The translations under genes were made by a program, and so were the position numbers. The notes below the pieces were generated by a model. That model ran no database searches. It was given only the letters and a program-made list of their open reading frames with translations, and was not told the origin of the DNA. Below are positions 58,231 to 64,000 of a stretch of DNA of 64,000 bases, one piece after another. Location: NCBI RefSeq assembly GCF_963662255.1, contig NC_085047.1, forward strand, positions 113,990,214 to 114,054,213, read 5' to 3'. How positions within the stretch are numbered: the first letter of the stretch is position 1; every line of letters starts with the position of its first letter. Source of the DNA: Cinclus cinclus. Lineage: Eukaryota > Chordata > Aves > Passeriformes > Cinclidae.

Positions 58231-59520
58231 GCTCTAAATTTTTAGGAATTATTGAAAGGGGTTTTTAGGGTTTTGCCAGTGGTTCAAGGAGCCTCAGGAG
58301 AAATCTGCTCTCCTCATCCCTCTTTCAGAAGCCTGGTTCTGGTGTCTAACACATCTTGGCTAATGCCAAATAGCATATGGTGCAAGCTACAGTTGCAAAT
58401 ATAATTCAGTGAGAAAGAGCTGAGAGCACCTTTGGAGTTGTCACAAGCCACCTAACCTTATAATAAGATGTTGTTGTGTCTTTTGCAGCTTGTCACTCAC
58501 CCAGCTTTTCCATAGTTCATGTGATCTTGTTTACAAAATTTTCAGACAATAAAAGCATTGCAGAATGGCAAGGATTTAACAAATAATGTGCTGCTGAAGC
58601 ACCTCAGAAACACCTTTTTTTTTCCCCTCAACTCCACTTCAATCCGAACTAAACATATAGATTAAAATATTTTTATGACATGCTGGGATCTAGACCTTTT
58701 TAAAGGCTTTGTAAAGGTCTAGATTATATTGTTCTGAAGCAGCATCTTGGTCTGACACAGAAATCCAGTCTCTTAACCACTGCATCAACATCACAGTAGC
58801 TCTGCTTTAATTAAATCTTCACAATTAGACAGGCTTGTTATTGTATGTCATTAGTCTTCCTAATACCTTTTTACCTATTATCACCTCATTTTCAAGCACG
58901 CATCTGTTGCAGGGAAGCTGCTTTTCCACCTCACTTCATTGCTTACTGATTTACACCTAAAAGGCTTTAGGCAGTTATGTTAACAATTATGAATTGTCTC
59001 AGTGAAAGTCTAAGGAACAGATTAAAAAATGTGCTGGAGCAGTGAACTGAATATAAATGTGAGGAACAGATTCTGGAATTCATGAAAATTTTTCCTTTTT
59101 GGGGCTTGCATTGCCATTTGGCTGAATTCTTTCTGAAATGTCCCTTTTGGAAGACATCTGAGTAAAATCTCTTTTCTCAGTTTCTTTTCTGGACACAGGG
59201 AGGTGCAGGGAAATAGTTATATTCATTCCCTAGAATGGTGGCTCAGCATCAGTGTTTTCCTGGTTTACAAATCTGAGAACTCAGTTAAGATATTTAATAA
59301 CAACATATAAAAATAAATTATGATACTTTGACTTTTGAGAATGTAAAATTTCACATAGCACTTTATATTTCCTTGTGTCTGATAATTAGCTCTGCACACC
59401 TCTAAGATGTTTGGGATATGAAAACTGAGCTGTTACTGTGTGCCAGACCCTACATCTTTTGGGTTTTATGATCTTCTATTAATGTTCATGACAAAGTTAC
59501 AATGCCAGTTATATTCTCCT
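58231..59520. other. Unassigned noncoding sequence with a small hairpin
   Basis: Single-copy sequence. A 12-bp perfect inverted repeat (ATCTAGACCTTT / AAAGGTCTAGAT) with a 13-nt loop lies at 58688-58724. No gene or transposon is recognisable. Confidence 0.6.
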
Positions 59521-59577
59521 CTCTGTCTCTCTCTCTCTCCATATATATATATATATACACACATATATATATAAATA
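59521..59577. repeat. Compound microsatellite (TC)n(AT)n with an ACAC interruption
   Basis: TC-rich repeats (59521-59540) pass into AT repeats (59541-59556), then ACACAC and further AT repeats to about 59577. Confidence 0.93.
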
Positions 59578-60539
59578 TACAAAATATGTGTTTGGCTTCT
59601 GTGGTATTGAGTAAAGCCTCTGTCAGATCAGAATGGCTTCAGCTGATAAATGAAAATGCTAATAATTCTTCAGAGACAAGATCTAGGCCTTTCTCACAAC
59701 TATTTCTTGGCTTTCTCCCTCTTTTAAATCTGAAGCATAGTAGTAAAAATGCAATTTTACTTCTTTGTCTGGGCAGTATAGTAAGAAGAAATATGGAAAT
59801 CATCAAAAGATAAAATAAATTCTCTAAATATAAACAAAACAAACCTCATTGCAACTAAGAAAATTACATGAGCTCCACAGTTCTGGAGCTTCTAACTTTA
59901 AGACTCCACAAGATAAAACTGGATAAAATACAAGAGAAAAATGAAATATTTTTATTTTTTGTTGCAGATTTTGCATGATTTGCCATTCATTTACCAGTAG
60001 TGAACAATATGCTGGCATTCCAGTAGTCAGGTTGTCAAAGTGACCTTTTTTAATGTCACATGTCACAGAATTTCATGTCACACTAAGACAATATGACAAG
60101 CAGAGCCAAGCTTTTCTAATGCTTCCCTTTCACCTTCTCAGAAGTGCTGGCATCCTAAGGAAGAAGATGGGGGCATGGGATATTCAGAGCTTGATGATTC
60201 AGTGACCACTAAAGAGAAAGGTCATGCAGCAGAGCAGCTTGTGTCTTATAATTTATTAAAAAAAAAAAAAAAATAAAGTGGCAAAACAAGTAGTGGTGCA
60301 TTGACATTAGGTGACAAGCACAAACTTGAAATGTCAGTGCTGGTTTGGGGTGTCACTCAGATGCTTTATGCAGCTATCACTGTGCCTCTGACAAATGCAA
60401 CCTCATTGGAAATGCCCCATTCCAGCTCCAGTTTGCAGCTGGTGACTGTGAGAACACAGAAGGGCATGGGCTGTGCAAAGAACAGATTCCTTTTCAGAGG
60501 CACCCAGGATGGCAAAAATGATCATAAAATGAGGAAACT
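59578..60539. other. Unassigned noncoding sequence
   Basis: Single-copy AT-rich sequence with a poly(A) run at about 60258-60272. Nothing recognisable as a gene. Confidence 0.6.
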
Positions 60540-60640
60540 TGGTCTAGTGGAGGTGTCCCTCTCCATGGCAGGGAGGTTGGAATTAGACCTTTAGGGCCCC
60601 TTCCAACCCAAGTCATTCTGTGTTTCTATTATTCCATGAA
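60540..60640 (+). mobile_element. CR1 LINE fragment, extreme 3' end, plus orientation
   Basis: "tggtctagtggaggtgtccc" then TCTCCATGGCAGGG, "gttggaattagacctttagg", GCCCCTTCCAACCCAAG and a degenerate ATTCTGTGTTTCTATTATTC tail give the last ~100 bp of a CR1 element in sense orientation. Confidence 0.93.
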
Positions 60641-61227
60641 ATCAGCTTTCATATATGTGCCACTGTTGGCACTGAATAGAATTACAGATAACAGATTACA
60701 AGAAATTCCATTAATGATTTTTCAAATCTTTTTTGTTGTTCTTTTTAAAACAGTGGCACTGAAACTATGACATGAAGAAGACCCTTGATTTGGTACTTCA
60801 TTTTTTTATGTTGTTCATCTCAATGTAATGCACAGCAGAACAGGGTTGAATTAAAAAAAAAAAAAAGTTATAATAAATTATTCATGCTCTAAATGAAACA
60901 GGCACACAGTCATTTTTATCTATGATTACTGTTATCACTATAGCCAGTTCTTTAGTTAATATAAAAGTTCATCATTCATGCACAGATGCCTTTTAAATGT
61001 GTGTTGTCAAATGTCTGGATAGAAACAGATAAAGCAGAGATAGCTTGAGACTGTTTGCTGCTGTTTTCCAAACTTAACTTGGACTATTAAAATAAGTTTT
61101 CTCACCAACATCAAAATTTATCTCAATCCACATTAAAAAAAAGTTGAAGAAAAACTTTTAAATCAGCTTCCAAAGAAAACAAGAACTATCTAATCTTGTT
61201 GCTGGTATTTTCATCAGTGCCCATTTC
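60641..61227. other. Unassigned AT-rich sequence
   Basis: Single-copy AT-rich sequence with a poly(A) run at about 60852-60866. No gene or transposon is recognisable. Confidence 0.6.
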
Positions 61228-61308
61228 ATAGAATCACAGAATGGTTTATGTTGGAAGGAACCACAAAGGTATCTTGTTCCATCCCCCTGATATGGGCAGG
61301 GACACCTT
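61228..61308 (-). mobile_element. CR1 LINE fragment, extreme 3' end, minus orientation
   Basis: "atagaatcacagaatggttt", "atgttggaaggaaccacaaa" and ATATGGGCAGGGACACCTTA match the antisense CR1 3' end over about 80 bp. A second, weaker tail-like piece follows at 61356-61390 ("aatggtttgggttgactttt"), perhaps part of another truncated copy. Confidence 0.88.
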
Positions 61309-63130
61309 AGGAAATTCTAAGAATCTGCCCTAAGTGTACAGTAATTCCATTTTCATGGAACCATTTAATGGTTTGGGTTGACTTTTGAAGAACCTTCAGT
61401 CAAACCCCCAACTTTTTCACCAGTTCTTTGACTGAAATTTTCATTCCCTGTTCCCTTTACGTGCTATCATTTCCCTTCCTACACAGCATTTTGGGATATT
61501 TGCAAAAGCTTAAACATTGCCAGAGCAGAAGCACGGAAATGTTTTTAAATCATAACAACTGGCTTCCAGCTGGTTTGCAACGAGGGGTGCCTTCCTACAT
61601 GTTTATCCTTATTCATCCTGTAATTATAGCAGACTGACTAGAGGAGCTTTTTAAAACCAAAAAGAACCTTTTGCAAGTGTAGTAAATGATTTGCAGACCT
61701 TAAAGAGAGTAGCTTTAATGATCTTGATTGGAATTTGAATTGTGGTATGGTAGTTTACAATAAAAACCTCAGAACTATAGTGAATTTGAGTAGGTTTATG
61801 GGTTGAGTAATTGGCCTTGTTTGTAGTAGGCTTGGCTAGATACAGCTTTTTAAAATGTCCTTTCCTTTTCTGCATTTTACCTTCAGCATCTTCATTTCAG
61901 TAGAGAGATTCTGCTTTGTTTTGGAATCAATGGTACACTCTGGAGAAACAGAAATGTCACCATGTTTATAAAAATTTGCACTGAACTGAAATAATTCAGC
62001 AGTGGCTCAGCAGGCAGCCACAGAAGGCTGGACCTGCTTTCAAAAATTTGATTTGAGGAATGGATGTTCTGGGATCCTGAAGGCAGATCTCAGTGGGCTG
62101 ATTGACCTCAGTCCACTGGATGCCACAGCCCGAGCTGAAGATGAGAAAAGACTGGTGGGAATCATTGCCAAAAGAGCTTCTCGAGGTGATTTATTGTTTT
62201 TTTCTTTCTTTCTGTGCTTTCAACAGTGGACAGAAACGTTAATGTAATTTAATAGTTTGGGTGCCATAGGTATGTTCTCTCCAGTTGGATAAGAAATTTC
62301 ATGCCTGTCAGGGCCACTGAGAAACCATTCCAGGAATGTTTTATCACTCCCTTTGCAGATGGTCATGCTCTGAATATGGGCATTTGTTGGACAGGTTGCA
62401 GAAATACCATTTCAAAATATGCATTTACACTGGTGCCTGTAAGGAGTTCACACATTCAAACAACGCCTGTCCCTCATTATTTTCATCAGGCCCTCAGAGC
62501 AGGTGCTGAATAAATCCTGTGTTTTCCAGCACCACTAATTCAGAGGAGACTTGCTCTTGGAAGATGAGCAAACCAAGCCCTAAATCACACGACCACAACA
62601 GCTTTGGCAGCCCAGAGCAGGACTAAGATGTTTGTAAACCTCAGTGCAGAAACCCAGTGCTCTGAGTCTTAGATTTGCAAGGTCAGGGTTTGATTAGAGC
62701 CTGGGATAATTTATAAGAACCACTTGCAGATGAAGCCAGACCTGTGTCCTCACTCCTCTGCCTGGTGAGAAGGGTCTGACTTTTCCTCCTACTTCAGCCT
62801 CTCTGTGCTCATCTAAGCCTCAGCTGCCTCAGGGTTTGGATATGAATTTTGACTGAGCAGGATATGGGATCTCAAATGGATGATGGAGTTGCAGCTCCTG
62901 CTTGGAAAATGCAGTGCCAGTTTTTTTCCAGTTTTTGTATCAATTCCAATATGATTCTGGATCATTTCTTGGGTGCCACGGCCAAATCATTAATTTCTTG
63001 GTGATTTGAGGGGTTACTGCCCTCTTCCCCTGATGCCAGCTCAGTTGGAATTCTGACATGGGCAAGGGTCTTGAAACTGTGAGATGTTGTCAGACCCTTC
63101 TCCCTCATCTTCCCTCATTGTTTGAACAAT
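61309..63130. other. Unassigned noncoding sequence
   Basis: Single-copy sequence. The frame at 62002-62200 (ending before GTGATTTA) is open for about 60 codons and slightly GC-richer, but its translation matches no protein I know. A tail-like CR1 remnant may lie at 61356-61390. Confidence 0.5.
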
Positions 63131-63542
63131 CATGGAGTCATGCAGTGGTTTGGGTTGGAAGGGACCTGAAAAATCACTCGGTGCCACCCCTGCCATGGCA
63201 GGGACACCTCCCACTGTCCCAGGCTTCTCCCAGCCCCAGTGTCCAACCTGGCGTGGGACACTGCCAGGGATCCAGGGGCAGCCACAGCTGCTCTGGGAAT
63301 TCCATCCTATGCCAGGACCCCTCACCACCCTCATAGTAAAGAATTATTTTCCTAATACCCCATCTAACCCTGCTGTCTTTCAGTTTGAAGCCGTTCCCCT
63401 TTGTCCTGTCCCTCCAGGCCCATGTAGACAGACTCTCCATCTTTCCTATAGGTTCCCTTCAGGCACTGGAAAGCCACAATGAGATCACCTCAAAGGCTTC
63501 TCCTTTCCAGGCTGAAGAATGGCAGCTCTCCCAGCCTTAACA
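63131..63542 (-). mobile_element. CR1 LINE fragment, 3' end, minus orientation, passerine-style
   Basis: "gcagtggtttgggttggaag", TGCCATGGCAGGGACACCTC, "cactgccagggatccagggg", "cagccacagctgctctggga", "tttcagtttgaagccgttcc" and "gcttctcctttccaggctga" run in the antisense CR1 order over about 410 bp. The block "cactgccagggatccagggg" is a form I associate with songbird CR1 copies and supports the host assignment. The copy is fairly well preserved. Confidence 0.94.
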
Positions 63543-64000
63543 ATAGAGTGCTACATTTGCATTGCAGTTTGTATGAGATTTTCCCTGGCAGATTTCTGAG
63601 TTTGGGCAAGAAGGAGCTCTAAAATGAAGGTGAGCTGAGCTAGTGTCTGATGGCATGTCTGGGATTCTTACCAGGACAGTCTGTGCAGTTGTAAAGCTCA
63701 TGGTAGAAACTGGCATAAAGAACTGTCATTGCATTATGAATTCTGCAAGAGCACTTTCTGGCCATTAATAACCTCACCATGCTCTCAGGGATCCGTGTGG
63801 ATCTATTTTCCTTTACCCAGAAGTAAAGGCAGTAGGCAGCTACTACAAGACAAAATTCTTTTTTTTTTTCTTATGAATGTTAAAATTTCAGTCATGAAAG
63901 TAATCTCTTTGGTACTGCATAAGCAGAGCTTCACAAAATACATATGTACTGTTCCATTTCTCTGTAATAAAAGCATTTCCCAAATAACAGTGATGTGCAA
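63543..64000. other. Unassigned noncoding sequence at the window edge
   Basis: Single-copy AT-rich sequence after the last CR1 fragment, with a poly(T) run near 63859-63869. No gene is recognisable. Confidence 0.6.

Overview
The window looks like nuclear DNA of a bird, most likely a songbird (Passeriformes). The evidence is at least fifteen fragments of avian CR1 retrotransposons. Several have a passerine-style 3' portion ("cactgccagggatccagggg" near 63262) and 3' tails built from repeats of the ATTCTRTG type. One CR1 copy is interrupted by a short LTR-like insertion with a clean 5-bp target-site duplication. The rest is AT-rich single-copy sequence with microsatellites and A/C- or T/G-skewed low-complexity tracts.

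I found no intact protein-coding gene, no convincing coding exon and no tRNA, rRNA or snRNA gene. The longest stop-free stretch (164 codons, 46602-47096, minus) looks like chance plus a possible decayed olfactory-receptor tail. The window is best read as intergenic or deep-intronic sequence, and it offers no gene symbols.

Layout. (1) 0-7.6 kb: CR1 fragments, then two adjacent tandem arrays. These are a 32-bp minisatellite (5591-5902) with no length changes over 9.75 units and an 84-bp AT-rich array (6003-6270) whose three units are base-identical. An old CR1 3' end lies between them. (2) 7.6-42.2 kb: long, transposon-poor single-copy DNA with one recognisable old CR1 fragment near 29.5 kb. 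It holds a perfect 18-bp-arm hairpin (18853-18896), an 18-bp palindrome (16850-16867), an isolated CpG-rich patch (about 24375-25230), a perfect DR1 nuclear-receptor half-site pair (38890-38902) and homeodomain-motif-rich stretches that resemble conserved noncoding elements. (3) 42.2-64 kb: CR1-dense, with young and very old copies in both orientations, the nested LTR-like insertion and the possible olfactory-receptor relic.

No genes act together here. The biology on view is retrotransposon history, local tandem amplification and possible cis-regulatory sequence in the transposon-poor part. Assignments to CR1 subfamilies, to LTR class and to regulatory function rest on recognition of sequence patterns, not on alignment.
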